From Sphingopyxis sp. FD7 (lineage in GTDB: Bacteria; Pseudomonadota; Alphaproteobacteria; Sphingomonadales; Sphingomonadaceae): DNA of 64,000 bases. Made by a program: the position numbers and the translations under genes. The notes beneath the pieces were generated by a model. That model was given only the letters and a program-made list of their open reading frames with translations. It was not told the origin of the DNA and ran no database searches. The number at the start of each line of letters is the position of its first letter. Position 1 is the stretch's first letter. The stretch is from NCBI RefSeq assembly GCF_003609835.1, contig NZ_AP017898.1, positions 868,001-932,000 on the forward strand, given 5' to 3'. Below are positions 55,732 through 64,000 of this stretch, piece after piece.

Positions 55732-56370
55732 ATGGATGACGCTGCTCCAGAAATTTCCTTCTGCCCCGACATGCGCGATCCGCGCGTCATGGTCGCGGTG
55801 CCGCGGGCGCGGCGCGCGGCGATGGCGGCGCTGTGGGGCCTCGCCGCACGGTTGACCAAATTGCTGCTCGATGCACGCGAGCCGCTGATCGGACAGATCA
55901 AGCTTGCGTGGTGGCGCGACATGATGGCGCTGCTCGCAAGCGATCCCGCCGCCTTGCCCAAGGGCGAACCCCTGCTCGCCGACCTTGCGGCAAGCTGGGC
56001 CGGGCAGGGCGGGCTCGATGCGCTGGTCGATGCGGCCGAAGCGATGCTGCTGGCCGAGAATGATGCCGAGCGGTGCGCGGCGGCCGCAAGCTTCGGCGCA
56101 GAGCTTTTCGCGCTGTCGGGAGGCGGAGCTGCGGCCGGGAAACGCTGGGGCCTGCTTTGGGGCGCCGGCGTCGTCGAGGCGAAGGATATGGCGCGCCGCC
56201 TTCTAGCCGATGCCAGGAACGCCGAGGCGCCCGCGCGCGGGGATTTCGCCGGCAGCCGCGCGCTGCGGATGCTCGACCACTGGGCCGCGGCGATCGCGCG
56301 CCGCGATGGCGCGCGCCATTTGCGGCGCGAGGGATTGCTGCTTTTGCGTATCGGGCTGTTCGGCCGCTGA
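55732..56370 (+). CDS. Squalene/phytoene synthase-like protein (NDUFAF6 group)
   Basis: 212 residues. DAREPLIGQIKLAWWRDMM is the mark of the squalene/phytoene synthase fold; RHLRREGLLLLRIGLFG ends the gene. It is shorter than true synthases (about 280-300) and has only one Asp-rich segment, so it is probably the non-enzymatic form related to complex I assembly factor NDUFAF6. It follows pdhB, perhaps by chance. Confidence 0.7.
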   Translation: MDDAAPEISFCPDMRDPRVMVAVPRARRAAMAALWGLAARLTKLLLDAREPLIGQIKLAWWRDMMALLASDPAALPKGEPLLADLAASWAGQGGLDALVDAAEAMLLAENDAERCAAAASFGAELFALSGGGAAAGKRWGLLWGAGVVEAKDMARRLLADARNAEAPARGDFAGSRALRMLDHWAAAIARRDGARHLRREGLLLLRIGLFGR

Positions 56371-56720
56371 TCGAATAAATGCCGCCGGGGGTGGAAATGC
56401 GCCGGGCGAACATCTATCTTGCGCGGTACAGAATAGGGTCAGGACCCATTCATTGCGCGATCGAGGTTTGAGGCGATTTTGTTCAGTGTGAGGAGGCAAG
56501 GCGAAGGAATATGCCGATATTTCAAGACTTGCCGACGAAACAATGGACAAAATCGGTCAAATCCCGAAGGGACGTCGAAATGGCTTCGATCTCGGGCCCG
56601 CGCGGCCTTGCGGGTAGCGATGCTACCCGCTGCACCCGCCCGAACCCGATATCTTCGCCATTTCGACGCCTCGATCGCGCAATGAATGGGTCCTGACCCC
56701 AGGGTCGCAGGGGACAGTTT
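56371..56720. other. Intergenic region upstream of cysE, mostly a MITE
   Basis: 350 bases without a gene. Nearly all of it is the 264-bp element at 56436-56699. Short open frames inside are not coding. Confidence 0.75.
56436..56699. mobile_element. MITE-like element with 31-bp perfect terminal inverted repeats
   Basis: The left end 56436-56466 (GGGTCAGGACCCATTCATTG...) and the right end 56669-56699 (...CAATGAATGGGTCCTGACCC) are perfect inverted complements over 31 bases. Another inner palindrome (GCGGGTAGCGATGCTACCCGC) lies near the middle. The whole is 264 bp with no transposase gene. The terminal GGGTCAGGACCC is itself a palindrome. No target duplication was recognised. It resembles a REP-doublet or a MITE moved by a transposase elsewhere in the genome. 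Confidence 0.75.
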
Positions 56721-57446
56721 ATGTTCAACGGGCTGATCGCCTATCTCGATTCGATCAAGGCGCGCGACCCCGCGCCGCGGTCGCGCTGGGAAATCCTGCT
56801 CTATCCGGGCCTGCTCGCGGTCGGGATGCACCGCGTCGCGCACTGGCTGTTCGAGGCGCGGCTGTTCTTCCTCGCGCGCTTCGTCAATCATCTGTCGCGC
56901 TTCCTGACCGCGATCGACATCCATCCGGGCGCGACGATCGGTCGGCACCTGTTCATCGACCATGGCTTCGGCGTTGTCATCGGGGAGACGGCGGAGATTG
57001 GCGACAATGTGTCGATCTATCAGGGGGTGACGCTCGGCGGCACGGACCCGGCGAACGGCATCGGCGGCAAGCGCCATCCGACGCTCGCCGACGACGTCAT
57101 CGTCGGATCGGGCGCGCAGATACTGGGCCCGATCACGGTCAATGCGCGCGCGCGCGTCGGAGCCAATGCCGTGGTGACCAGGGATGTGCCCGAAGGTGCG
57201 GTGATGGTGGGCATACCCGCGCGTTCGACCTTGCTGGACGCAACCGAATATGCGCGCGAGTTCGTGCCTTACGGGACGCCGTGCAGCGAAACCTTCGATC
57301 CCGCGACACAAAAGGTCGAACTGTTGCAGTGCCAACTCGAGCAGATGCAGAAGCAGCTCGCGGCGCTGATCGCCGAACGCGACGCGGCGCGCGGCACCGA
57401 AGTCGAAGAGGCGCCGCGGCGCAGAGGGAGCCGGAAAAGCGCCTGA
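56721..57446 (+). CDS. cysE: Serine O-acetyltransferase
   Basis: 241 residues, about 30 shorter than the E. coli enzyme at the N-terminus. Left-handed beta-helix with hexapeptide repeats and the catalytic segment IDIHPGATIGRHLFIDHGFGVVIGETAEIGDN, YQGVTLGGT, GKRHPTLADDVIVGSGA. A C-terminal coiled tail (VELLQCQLEQMQKQLAALIAERDA) follows. It makes O-acetylserine for cysteine. The stop overlaps the next ATG by one base (TGATG). The MITE lies directly upstream and may supply or disturb its promoter. Confidence 0.95.
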   Translation: MFNGLIAYLDSIKARDPAPRSRWEILLYPGLLAVGMHRVAHWLFEARLFFLARFVNHLSRFLTAIDIHPGATIGRHLFIDHGFGVVIGETAEIGDNVSIYQGVTLGGTDPANGIGGKRHPTLADDVIVGSGAQILGPITVNARARVGANAVVTRDVPEGAVMVGIPARSTLLDATEYAREFVPYGTPCSETFDPATQKVELLQCQLEQMQKQLAALIAERDAARGTEVEEAPRRRGSRKSA

Positions 57447-57793
57447 TGGGAACGGTCACCCCCCTGCCGTTCCATGGCCGGACGGCGCCGCTTCAGACCG
57501 GTTTTGAACGCCCCGAACTCATGCGCATCCTTGATCTTTACGGCCGGATGGTCGCGGCGGGGCACTGGCGCGACTATGCAATGGATTTCCATCGCGACGC
57601 CGCGATCTTCTCCGCCTTTCGCCGCGCTGCCGAGCGCCCCGAATATCGCATCGAAAAACGTCCCGCGCTGCGGAACCGCCAGGGCATGTGGGCCCTGGTC
57701 TCCGAAGCGGGGGCGATTTTGAAACGCGGGGACGAATTGTCGAACATCCTCGCGCCCGTCGAACGCAAGCTGATGAAACTGGTCGGCGACTGA
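57446..57793 (+). CDS. DUF2794 family protein
   Basis: 115 residues. RPELMRILDLYGRMVAAGHWRDYAMDF and RPEYRIEKRPALRNRQGMWALVSEAG are the family core. Function unknown; the family is restricted to alphaproteobacteria. Translationally coupled to cysE (TGATG). Confidence 0.9.
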   Translation: MGTVTPLPFHGRTAPLQTGFERPELMRILDLYGRMVAAGHWRDYAMDFHRDAAIFSAFRRAAERPEYRIEKRPALRNRQGMWALVSEAGAILKRGDELSNILAPVERKLMKLVGD

Positions 57794-57796
57794 CCG

Positions 57797-58234
57797 TCAG
57801 CCAGCGGCGGCGCGATGCGCCGCAAGGACCGCGTCGTAATTTCCGAGCACCCGTTCCTCCAGGTCGGTGTCGCCATATTCGATGACTTCGACGATCCTGC
57901 CGTCCGAAAAGCGGAACAGGAAGCAATAGTCATTATTATATCGCTCGCCGCGCCTCGTCGTCACGTCGCCGCGGACCTCCGCGACGACGGTGTCGCCCTC
58001 GGCGATCAGGTTGATCGCGCGCGCGGTATAGGTCGTCGCGAACAGCCCGAACAGCGGCGCGAGCAGGTCGCGACGCACCGCCTCCTGCCCCTCGAAGCGG
58101 CGCGACCAGCTTGAATGACCCGGAAGGCGCCAGACATAATCGGGGTGGACCGCCGCGCCAAAGGGCGCGCGGTCGCCGGTTTCGAGCGCGGCATAGATGC
58201 GGCGGATCGTTTCTTTGTTGGCCTGTGCGGTCAT
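57797..58234 (-). CDS. SnoaL/NTF2-like protein
   Basis: 145 residues, a cone-shaped NTF2 fold: NKETIRRIYAALETGDRAPF, HPDYVWRLPGHSSW, GQEAVRRDLLAPLFGLFA, NNDYCFLFRFSDGRIVEVIEYGDTDLEE. This belongs to the SnoaL-like/ketosteroid-isomerase group; substrate unknown. It diverges from a LysR regulator with 72 bases between (AT-rich, contains TGGATATTGG), the typical arrangement of a LysR and its target. Confidence 0.85.
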   Translation of the reverse strand: MTAQANKETIRRIYAALETGDRAPFGAAVHPDYVWRLPGHSSWSRRFEGQEAVRRDLLAPLFGLFATTYTARAINLIAEGDTVVAEVRGDVTTRRGERYNNDYCFLFRFSDGRIVEVIEYGDTDLEERVLGNYDAVLAAHRAAAG

Positions 58235-58306
58235 CGAATTTTCCTTTCGACGCCGATCATGCCCGCGGCTAGATCATAACAAAAATGAATATAGTGGATA
58301 TTGGTT

Positions 58307-59212
58307 ATGCGTGAACCGGATTTCGATCGCTGTGACCTCAATCTGCTGCGCCTGTTGCTCGCGTTGCTCGAAACGCGCGGGGTATCGGCGGCGGCGGAGC
58401 GCGTCGGATTGTCGCAGCCGGCGGTCAGCCGCGCGCTGGCGCGCCTCCGCCGCGATTTCGGCGATCCGCTGCTCGTTCGCACGGGCGGCGGCATGGCGCC
58501 CACGCCGCGCGCGGTCGCGCTGCTCGATCCGCTGCGCGCGCTGCTCGCGAAGACGGCGGCGCTCTATCGCGCCGAAGCGTTCGACCCGGCGTCGGCGCGG
58601 CAGGTCTTTCGCGCCGCCATGCCCGACGTGATCGCGGCGACGATCCTGCCGCGGTTCGCGGCGTTGCTGCTGGACGAAGCGCCATCGTGCCGTATCGAGA
58701 TCGTCCCCTGGGCGATCGGCGCAATGCCCGGCGCGGGGGTAGAGATCGATTTTGCCATCAGTTGCGAGCCGCATCTCTATCGTTCGATGCGGATGGAGCC
58801 GCTGTTCGACGATGACGACCGGCTGGCGGTGCGCGCCGACCGCGCCGCGGCGATCGCCGCGATGGGACTGGCGGAGATCGCCGCCCTGCCGCACGTCGGC
58901 GTCGCGACCGCGGCGATGCCGCACGATCCGGTTGACCGCTGGTGGCGCGACGAGGGGCTGGAGCGCAATATCGCCGTGGTGGTGCCGCATTATCTTCAGG
59001 CGTTGCACCTGGTTGCGGGCAGCGATCTGGTCGCGGTGCTGCCGTCGCGTTTCTGCGCCGGGCCGGGCGCGGCGCTGGGCGTGGCGGCGGTGGACTTGCC
59101 GCTGGCCCCGTCGCCGGACCGGCAATGGCTGTTCACGCCCGTGACAGCCGAGGCCGATCCGGCATCGATCTGGCTGCGCGCGCTCGTCCGGCGCGCGGCA
59201 GCGGAGGTTTAG
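58307..59212 (+). CDS. LysR-family transcriptional regulator
   Basis: 301 residues from the ATG at 58307 (the TTG at 58301 is weaker). HTH DLNLLRLLLALLETRGVSAAAERVGLSQPAVSRALARLRRDFGDPLLVR, then the effector domain. It probably controls the divergent SnoaL-like gene. Its 3' end overlaps the stop of the convergent membrane-protein gene by 4 bases. Confidence 0.92.
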   Translation: MREPDFDRCDLNLLRLLLALLETRGVSAAAERVGLSQPAVSRALARLRRDFGDPLLVRTGGGMAPTPRAVALLDPLRALLAKTAALYRAEAFDPASARQVFRAAMPDVIAATILPRFAALLLDEAPSCRIEIVPWAIGAMPGAGVEIDFAISCEPHLYRSMRMEPLFDDDDRLAVRADRAAAIAAMGLAEIAALPHVGVATAAMPHDPVDRWWRDEGLERNIAVVVPHYLQALHLVAGSDLVAVLPSRFCAGPGAALGVAAVDLPLAPSPDRQWLFTPVTAEADPASIWLRALVRRAAAEV

Positions 59213-60255
59213 GCGGCCGCGGGCAATTGCCCGGCGACTTGCGCGGGCAACAGGCCGACGACGGCGCGGCGCGCATTCTGCCAGAAGGCCGACAACAGCA
59301 GCAGCGCCGAGCCGATCACGAAAGCGGTCAGCGCGACGTTGAGTTCGACCGCGCCGAACTGGTTGAACAGCTGCGTCAGCGCGAACAGCACATAGGCGAG
59401 CGCCGAGACGAGCAGCGCGCGGCGGTCGATCGCGAGCGCGATCAGCCCGAACAGCACATAGATGGCGACGACCATCAACGCCGCGCCGCTGCCGATATTG
59501 TCGCCCTCGGTGACGCCGAGCAGGTGAAAGATCGGATGCGCGATCATCGGTGCGGCGAGCAGGTGGAGCCAGAAGGCGACGTCGCTGCGCCGCGTCTGGC
59601 GTGCGCGGTCGCTCTTGTCCCACCACATGGCGAGCGCGAAGACGCCGAGTCCGGCGATAAGGACCAGCGCCATCACCAGCGTCGGATTATGATCGGGAAC
59701 CCCGGTCAGCGACAGGATCAGCGCGATTGCGGTCGCGGCGAGGGCAGCCGTGCCCGCCGCGACGGTGATCGGCACCATGAAGCGTTTCCAGTGCAGCCAG
59801 GTCGCGCCCGCGGTCACCGCGGCGATCGTGCCGACGAGCAGCGCGCCGACGGTGTCGCCCGGACTGCTTCCGAAAATGGCCTCGCCATGTTCGACGAGGA
59901 AACCCGCCATTGTTGCAAAAACGCCGCCGGCGAAGGCGAGGACAAGGATGATGCTGGGCAGCGCCATGCGGCGGCGGCGCGTGAAATACTCCGCCAGAAG
60001 CCAGGCCGAACTCGCGACGAACGCGCCCGCCAACGCGCTGTGGATCGATTCGCCGATCCACGCCACCGCGACGAGCAGGATCACCGCCGCGATGCTGACG
60101 AAAATATCGTTGAAGCCGGTGATGAGGCGGAAGGATTCTTCATCCGCTCCGGGGGCGGCGCGCACCGATGCGATATGGCCGCGAAAAGCCGCGGCGGCCT
60201 CCGGCGTCAATATCTTTGCATCGACCGCGGCTTGCAGGTCGCTTTCACTATACAT
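59209..60255 (-). CDS. Polytopic membrane protein (DUF2157-like)
   Basis: 348 residues. A soluble lead (YSESDLQAAVDAKILTPEAAAAFRGHI, then EESFRLITGFNDIF) resembles the start of DUF2157 proteins, followed by about nine or ten hydrophobic segments (such as LVAVAWIGESIHSALAGAFVAS, LVMALVLIAGLGVFALAMW). Function unknown. Start at ATG 60255. It is a monocistronic gene. Confidence 0.7.
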   Translation of the reverse strand: MYSESDLQAAVDAKILTPEAAAAFRGHIASVRAAPGADEESFRLITGFNDIFVSIAAVILLVAVAWIGESIHSALAGAFVASSAWLLAEYFTRRRRMALPSIILVLAFAGGVFATMAGFLVEHGEAIFGSSPGDTVGALLVGTIAAVTAGATWLHWKRFMVPITVAAGTAALAATAIALILSLTGVPDHNPTLVMALVLIAGLGVFALAMWWDKSDRARQTRRSDVAFWLHLLAAPMIAHPIFHLLGVTEGDNIGSGAALMVVAIYVLFGLIALAIDRRALLVSALAYVLFALTQLFNQFGAVELNVALTAFVIGSALLLLSAFWQNARRAVVGLLPAQVAGQLPAAA

Positions 60256-60361
60256 CGGGGTCGTCCTTCCTAGACCGATCCCCTTGCCCCGCCGAGACTA
60301 TTCCAGAACTGTGTTGCTGTGTCAATACGGCATGGCGCCGTGATCCGCCCTGTCGCGCAGC

Positions 60362-60480
60362 GATGGGGAGGGGGACCGCTCGCGAAGCGAGTGGTGGAGG
60401 GGCGGCGACGTCTGCGCCAAGGCCCCTCCGTCAGCGGCTACGCCGCTGCCACCTCCCCATGCCTGCGGCACAGGGAGGAT
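60362..60480. repeat. Palindromic intergenic repeat, family F2 (long)
   Basis: Left half GATGGGGAGGGGGACCGCTC...GTGGTGGAGGGGC, right half GGCCCCTCCGTCAGCGGCTA...CACAGGGAGGAT. The left half is the complement of the 'cccctccaccac...cccctcccc' form seen inside leuA. Between the membrane-protein and SDR genes. Confidence 0.78.
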
Positions 60481-60489
60481 CGAAATGCC

Positions 60490-61392
60490 TCAACCCAGCG
60501 CCATCAGCGCCTTCATCACATTCATCGACTGTTCGCTGCCCGATTGCGGAACGGTGTCGCCGGTGCGGTCGATGATCTTGTCCCACGCGGCGGCGACGCC
60601 TTCGGGGGTGCGCTCGCCTTCGGGCAGCGCGACGCCGGGGGTCATGGTGACATAGGCGGCGTGATAGGCGCCCGCGCCCGCGCCGACGATCATGTTGGTC
60701 GGCGCGTCTTCGCTGACGAGATAGAGCGCGGCGGGAACGACATTTTCCGGCGTGAACTTCTCGAACAGCTCGGCGGGGAAAATATCCTCGGTCATCCGCG
60801 TGCCCGCAACCGGTGCGATGGTGTTGCAGCGGATATTATATTTTGCGCCTTCGAGGTGGAGCGTCTTGGTGAGGCCGGCGAGGCCCAGCTTCGCCGCGCC
60901 ATAATTGGCCTGCCCGAAATTGCCGTAGAGGCCGGTCGACGATGCGGTCATCAGGATGCGGCCATAGGCCTGGTCGCGCATGATGTCCCAGCACGCCTTG
61001 GTGACATAGGCGCTGCCGAGCAGGTGAACCTTGACCACCAGGTCGAAATCGGCGGGCTCCATCTTGGCGAAGCTCTTGTCGCGCAGGATGCCGGCGTTGT
61101 TGATGAGAATGTGGACGCCGCCCCATTCCTCCTTCGCCTTTGCGACCATTTCGACCATCTGTTCATATTCGGTGACGCTGCCACCGTCGGGCATGGCGGT
61201 GCCGCCCGCGGCGCGAATCTCCTCGACCACCTGCAATGCCGCGTCCGAATGGCCGGTGCCGTCGCGCGCGCCGCCGAGGTCGTTGACCACGACCTTTGCG
61301 CCGCGCCGCGCAAGTTCGAGCGCATAGGCGCGGCCAAGCCCGCCGCCCGCGCCAGTGACAATGGCAACGCGGCCGTCAAAATTGATCGTCAT
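60490..61392 (-). CDS. SDR-family (3R)-hydroxyacyl-CoA dehydrogenase-like
   Basis: 300 residues from ATG 61392 (GGGAGA 7 bases upstream). [15 protein letters not shown] for NAD(P), NNAGILRD, Ser-Tyr-Lys as [20 protein letters not shown] and [12 protein letters not shown]. The size and 'NTIAP.AGTRM' match the SDR domain of peroxisomal MFE-2, acting on 3-hydroxyacyl-CoA. Probably fatty-acid or steroid side-chain oxidation. Divergent from a porin gene. Confidence 0.9.
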   Translation of the reverse strand: MTINFDGRVAIVTGAGGGLGRAYALELARRGAKVVVNDLGGARDGTGHSDAALQVVEEIRAAGGTAMPDGGSVTEYEQMVEMVAKAKEEWGGVHILINNAGILRDKSFAKMEPADFDLVVKVHLLGSAYVTKACWDIMRDQAYGRILMTASSTGLYGNFGQANYGAAKLGLAGLTKTLHLEGAKYNIRCNTIAPVAGTRMTEDIFPAELFEKFTPENVVPAALYLVSEDAPTNMIVGAGAGAYHAAYVTMTPGVALPEGERTPEGVAAAWDKIIDRTGDTVPQSGSEQSMNVMKALMALG

Positions 61393-61506
61393 GATGGTCT
61401 CCCGCAAAAGGCCCTTCGCCTGAAAGGTTGCCCGAAAAAACTGGAACGTCCTTAGCCGCTGGCGCCTCGCTGGCAAGGGGTCAGGAAAAATGGCGATGCA
61501 ACAAAA

Positions 61507-61541
61507 ATGTCATGCAATTGACGCGTAACGGTCACTTATAC
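61507..61541 (+). promoter_or_regulatory. Possible Pho box and -10 upstream of porin gene
   Basis: Three 7-base units spaced by 4 (period 11): ATGTCAT, TTGACGC, CGGTCAC (61507-61535). They resemble degenerate PhoB repeats (CTGTCAT). After the second unit, 11 bases downstream, TTATAC (61536-61541) could be the -10. This is the usual Pho-promoter geometry. The match is weak in units two and three. Confidence 0.4.
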
Positions 61542-61594
61542 GCCATAACAGCGCCGCCAGTTTGTAACCCTTTCGTCACGGAGCTTTCCCTTCC

Positions 61595-62959
61595 ATGCGC
61601 TATTCGCTGACCGCCGCCCTGCTGGCGACCTCGATCCTTTGCCTGCCGACGGCGGCGCGGGCGCAGGCGATGACGGCCGAGGAAGCTGCCGCGCTTCGCG
61701 CCGAGCTCGCGGCATTGAAGGCGCAGGTCGCGACGCTCGAATCGCGGCTCGACGCCGCGACCGTGCAGCCGACGCCGACAACTGCGCCCGCGCCAACGCC
61801 AGCGGCGCCGTCGGTCACCGCCAGGCCCGCGAGCGAGATCGCCTGGAAGGGCGCGCCCGAGATCAGGACCGCCGACGGCTGGAGCTTCAAGCCGCGTGGG
61901 CGGATGCAGCTTGATTTGGCCGCAGTCGATGCGCCGGTCGGTGCGACCGGCGTGCGGGGCGGCCTTAAAACCGAGTTCCGCCGCATCTATCTGGGTGTCG
62001 ACGGCAAGATTCCCGGCGGTTTCGCCTATCGCGTCGAGGCTGATGTGGCGAACAGCTCGGTCGAGCTCACCGACGTTTACCTGACTTATGGCACCGGCCC
62101 GCTGTCGATCACTGCGGGGCAGATCAAACCCTTCTGGTCGCTCGACGAGATGACAAGCGACCTCTTCACCAGCTTCATGGAGCGTGCAGCCTTTGCGCAG
62201 GCCTTTGGTTTCGAGCGGCGCGTCGGCCTGTCAGCGCAATATAAGCGCGGCGACCTGCTGCTTCAGGCGGGGGTGTTCGGCGACAATGCCGAGGATCTGC
62301 TCGATGACACGAACAATGCGGTCAGCCTCGACGGTCGCGTCGTGTGGATGCCGAAGCTCGGCGATACGCAGCTGCACCTTGCCGCGTCGGGCCACTGGCG
62401 CGACCCCAATGACCCGGCGGCGCTGGGCCGTTATCGCGCCCGGCCCTTCGTTCACACGACCGACGTGCGGCTGGTCGATACCGGACAGATCGATGTGGCG
62501 AGCGAGCGCGGCGTCGGGCTGGAGGGCGCAGTGATCGCGGGGCCGTTCCACGCCGCGGGCGAAGCCTATTGGCACCGGGTCAACCGAACCGGCTCGGCCG
62601 ATCCGACCTTCTTCGGCGGCTATGCCGAGGTCGGGATGGTGCTGACGCCGGGTGACCGCCGCGGATATAAGGACGGCGGTTTCGACCGGCTGAAGCCCTC
62701 GAAGCCGATCACCGCCGGCGGCATCGGCGCGTTTCAGGTGAACGCCCGTTACGATCATCTCGATCTCAACGACGGTGGAATCGTCGGCGGACGCCAGCAG
62801 GCGGCGCTGATCGGCCTTGTCTGGGCGCCGATCGACTATATCCGCATTTCTGCCAATTACGGCAAATTGTGGATCGACGATGCGCGCGTGGCGACGGCAA
62901 CGGGCGATCGCGATTATACGGCGGACACTTTCGGACTGCGAACGCAGGTCGATTTCTGA
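61595..62959 (+). CDS. Phosphate-selective porin (OprO/OprP family)
   Basis: 454 residues. Signal SLTAALLATSILCLPTAARAQ. Coiled region TAEEAAALRAELAALKAQVATLESRL and Pro/Ala linker, then the beta-barrel with KPRGRMQLDLAAVD, KTEFRRIYLGVDGKIPGG and LTAGQIKPFWSLDE-like segments, ending with aromatic RTQVDF. This is the OprO/P family; members pass phosphate or other anions. It may be controlled by phosphate if the Pho box is real. Confidence 0.88.
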   Translation: MRYSLTAALLATSILCLPTAARAQAMTAEEAAALRAELAALKAQVATLESRLDAATVQPTPTTAPAPTPAAPSVTARPASEIAWKGAPEIRTADGWSFKPRGRMQLDLAAVDAPVGATGVRGGLKTEFRRIYLGVDGKIPGGFAYRVEADVANSSVELTDVYLTYGTGPLSITAGQIKPFWSLDEMTSDLFTSFMERAAFAQAFGFERRVGLSAQYKRGDLLLQAGVFGDNAEDLLDDTNNAVSLDGRVVWMPKLGDTQLHLAASGHWRDPNDPAALGRYRARPFVHTTDVRLVDTGQIDVASERGVGLEGAVIAGPFHAAGEAYWHRVNRTGSADPTFFGGYAEVGMVLTPGDRRGYKDGGFDRLKPSKPITAGGIGAFQVNARYDHLDLNDGGIVGGRQQAALIGLVWAPIDYIRISANYGKLWIDDARVATATGDRDYTADTFGLRTQVDF

Positions 62960-62973
62960 CGCGGATCGGCGGG

Positions 62974-64000
62974 CTATTTCGGCTTCTTGATGCCTGCCGC
63001 CGCCTCCAGTTCGACCAGAGCATCCTCCAGATAGTCGATCATCCGCTGTGCATGGGGCACGCTGCGGCGACAGGCGGTGATGCCGAAATCGATGTTTCTG
63101 AAGTTCGACACCTGGGTGATGTTCATCGCCATGCCGTCGACAGGGATGCTCGCGGGATACATGCCGTCAAGGCGCGCGCCGTTCCAGTACATCTGCTCGC
63201 GCGGGCCGGGGACGTTGGAAATGGTCGCCGAATAGGCGGGAAACCTGTCGGCGGTGCGGGTGAGCGCGGTGAGCATCATCGGGAAGCTGGTGATCGCGGT
63301 GTAAAGCTGAATCTGCTGCGCGGTCATCGCGCGCAGCTGCGCCTTCGCCGAGTTCATCGATTCCTGGATCGCCGCCATGCGGCTTGCCGGATCGTCGATA
63401 TGCGTCGCAAGGTTCGCGGTGACCGATGCGACCGAATTGCCCGAATCGACGTCGTCCTTGGGCCGGATCGACACCGGCGCCATGGCCTTCAGGGGCTTGT
63501 CGGGCAGTTCGTTCAGCGACTGGAGATATTTGCGCATCGCGCCCGCGCACATGCCGAGCACCGCGTCGTTGATCGTGCCGTCATAGGCCTTGCCCATCGC
63601 GCGCACGCGTTCCAGCGACCAGCTTTGCGCGACAAAGCGCCGCGCGCCCGTGATGTTGCGGTTGAAGCTGGTGCGCGGCACCCCGGCAAAGGGGGTGACG
63701 AGGCCGTCGCCGCCGATGCCGAACATCGCCGCAAGATATTGGTTCATCGCCTTGGTCACCCCGACGCTGTTGCCCCATTGTTCCTTGAGGAAATCGCCGA
63801 TCGCCCTGATGTCGGTGAGGTCGGGGCGCGGCGGTTTTTTGGGGGCGGGGAACTTGCGCTTATAGGCCTCATAGGCCTCGACCGACAGCGGCGAGGCGGT
63901 ACGGCGCTCGTCGGGGTCGGGCGAGAACATCGAGTTGTAGAAATGGATGCTCGCCGCGCCATCCATCAGCGCGTGGTGGATTTTCTTGAAGGTCGCGATC
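62974..64000 (-). CDS. Wax ester synthase/diacylglycerol acyltransferase (WS/DGAT), N-terminus off the right edge
   Basis: C-terminal 342 residues. The frame is open through the last base. The catalytic motif HHALMDG is encoded at 63976-63959, near the edge, so the real start is beyond 64000 (an ATG at 63966 is inside the motif). Later WS/DGAT signatures are present: TKAMNQYLAAMFGIGG, VLGMCAGAMRKYL, APVSIRPKDD and the ATISNVPGPREQMYWNG segment. It esterifies fatty alcohols or diacylglycerol with acyl-CoA for storage lipid. About 120-140 residues of the family's N-terminus are missing. Confidence 0.9.
   Translation of the reverse strand, partial: IATFKKIHHALMDGAASIHFYNSMFSPDPDERRTASPLSVEAYEAYKRKFPAPKKPPRPDLTDIRAIGDFLKEQWGNSVGVTKAMNQYLAAMFGIGGDGLVTPFAGVPRTSFNRNITGARRFVAQSWSLERVRAMGKAYDGTINDAVLGMCAGAMRKYLQSLNELPDKPLKAMAPVSIRPKDDVDSGNSVASVTANLATHIDDPASRMAAIQESMNSAKAQLRAMTAQQIQLYTAITSFPMMLTALTRTADRFPAYSATISNVPGPREQMYWNGARLDGMYPASIPVDGMAMNITQVSNFRNIDFGITACRRSVPHAQRMIDYLEDALVELEAAAGIKKPK

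Noticed and set aside
56436-56720. Small frames of 60-68 codons in the MITE
   Set aside because: They follow from the inverted repeat ends and have no start signals or family features.

Overview
The window is a chromosomal segment of a high-GC alphaproteobacterium, most likely a sphingomonad close to Sphingopyxis. This is inferred from several markers. A RegB/RegA-type redox two-component pair is present. The pyruvate dehydrogenase E1-beta carries a lipoyl domain. There are alphaproteobacterial families (FYDLN-acid/TIGR02300, DUF2794, DUF4170, an NDUFS4-like complex I subunit) and a long-chain polyprenyl diphosphate synthase. Palindromic repeats of the kind common in sphingomonad genomes are scattered throughout. 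No rRNA, CRISPR array, prophage or transposase gene is visible. Both ends cut a gene: a RegB-like histidine kinase on the left and a wax ester synthase/DGAT-type acyltransferase on the right.

Layout. 1-8.7 kb: regBA, a secreted prolyl oligopeptidase, DUF4112, an orphan peptide-type binding lipoprotein, a GNAT protein, tRNA-Leu and a two-gene ABC-2 exporter. 8.8-13.5 kb: the conserved aroA-cmk-rpsA-ihfB cluster on the minus strand, with terminator-like hairpins between genes. 13.5-17.6 kb: a zinc-ribbon protein, tRNA-Ala, an Rrf2 regulator, two overlapping secreted proteins, an HD-domain protein and a PaaG-like crotonase with a LiuR-like operator. 17.7-26.6 kb: a stand-alone rpoBC operon with its own promoter and terminator. 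26.7-32.1 kb: a hydrolase divergent from a GlxA-type regulator, an ECF42-type sigma factor with its DGPF partner, and a compact minus-strand operon csp-infA-two small proteins. 32.6-34.5 kb: leuA with a leucine-rich leader peptide. 34.6-45.5 kb: periplasmic proteins (rhodanese, YceI, amidase), an MFS transporter, an FMN reductase, purA, hydrolase, GST, chorismate mutase and ispB. 45.5-51 kb: hrpB, a complex I subunit, DUF4170 and a four-gene operon of small membrane or stress proteins. 51-58 kb: eno-ftsB-pdhA-pdhB, a squalene synthase-like protein, a 264-bp MITE, cysE and DUF2794. 58-64 kb: a LysR regulator divergent from a SnoaL-like protein, a polytopic membrane protein, an SDR, a phosphate-type porin and the acyltransferase.

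Most of the window is housekeeping: transcription (rpoBC), translation (rpsA, infA, tRNAs), glycolysis to acetyl-CoA (eno, pdhAB), amino acids (aroA, leuA, cysE, chorismate mutase), purines (purA), quinone (ispB) and division (ftsB). The most distinctive features are regulatory or structural. First, a 16-residue leucine-rich leader precedes leuA, and its Leu codon run can pair with the bases just before the leuA start. Second, palindromic repeats have entered reading frames in-frame at two places, the interdomain linker of PdhB and a loop of LeuA. Third, seven or so palindromic repeat families fill the gaps between genes, including the gap between rpoB and rpoC. Fourth, there is a 264-bp element with perfect 31-bp terminal inverted repeats upstream of cysE.
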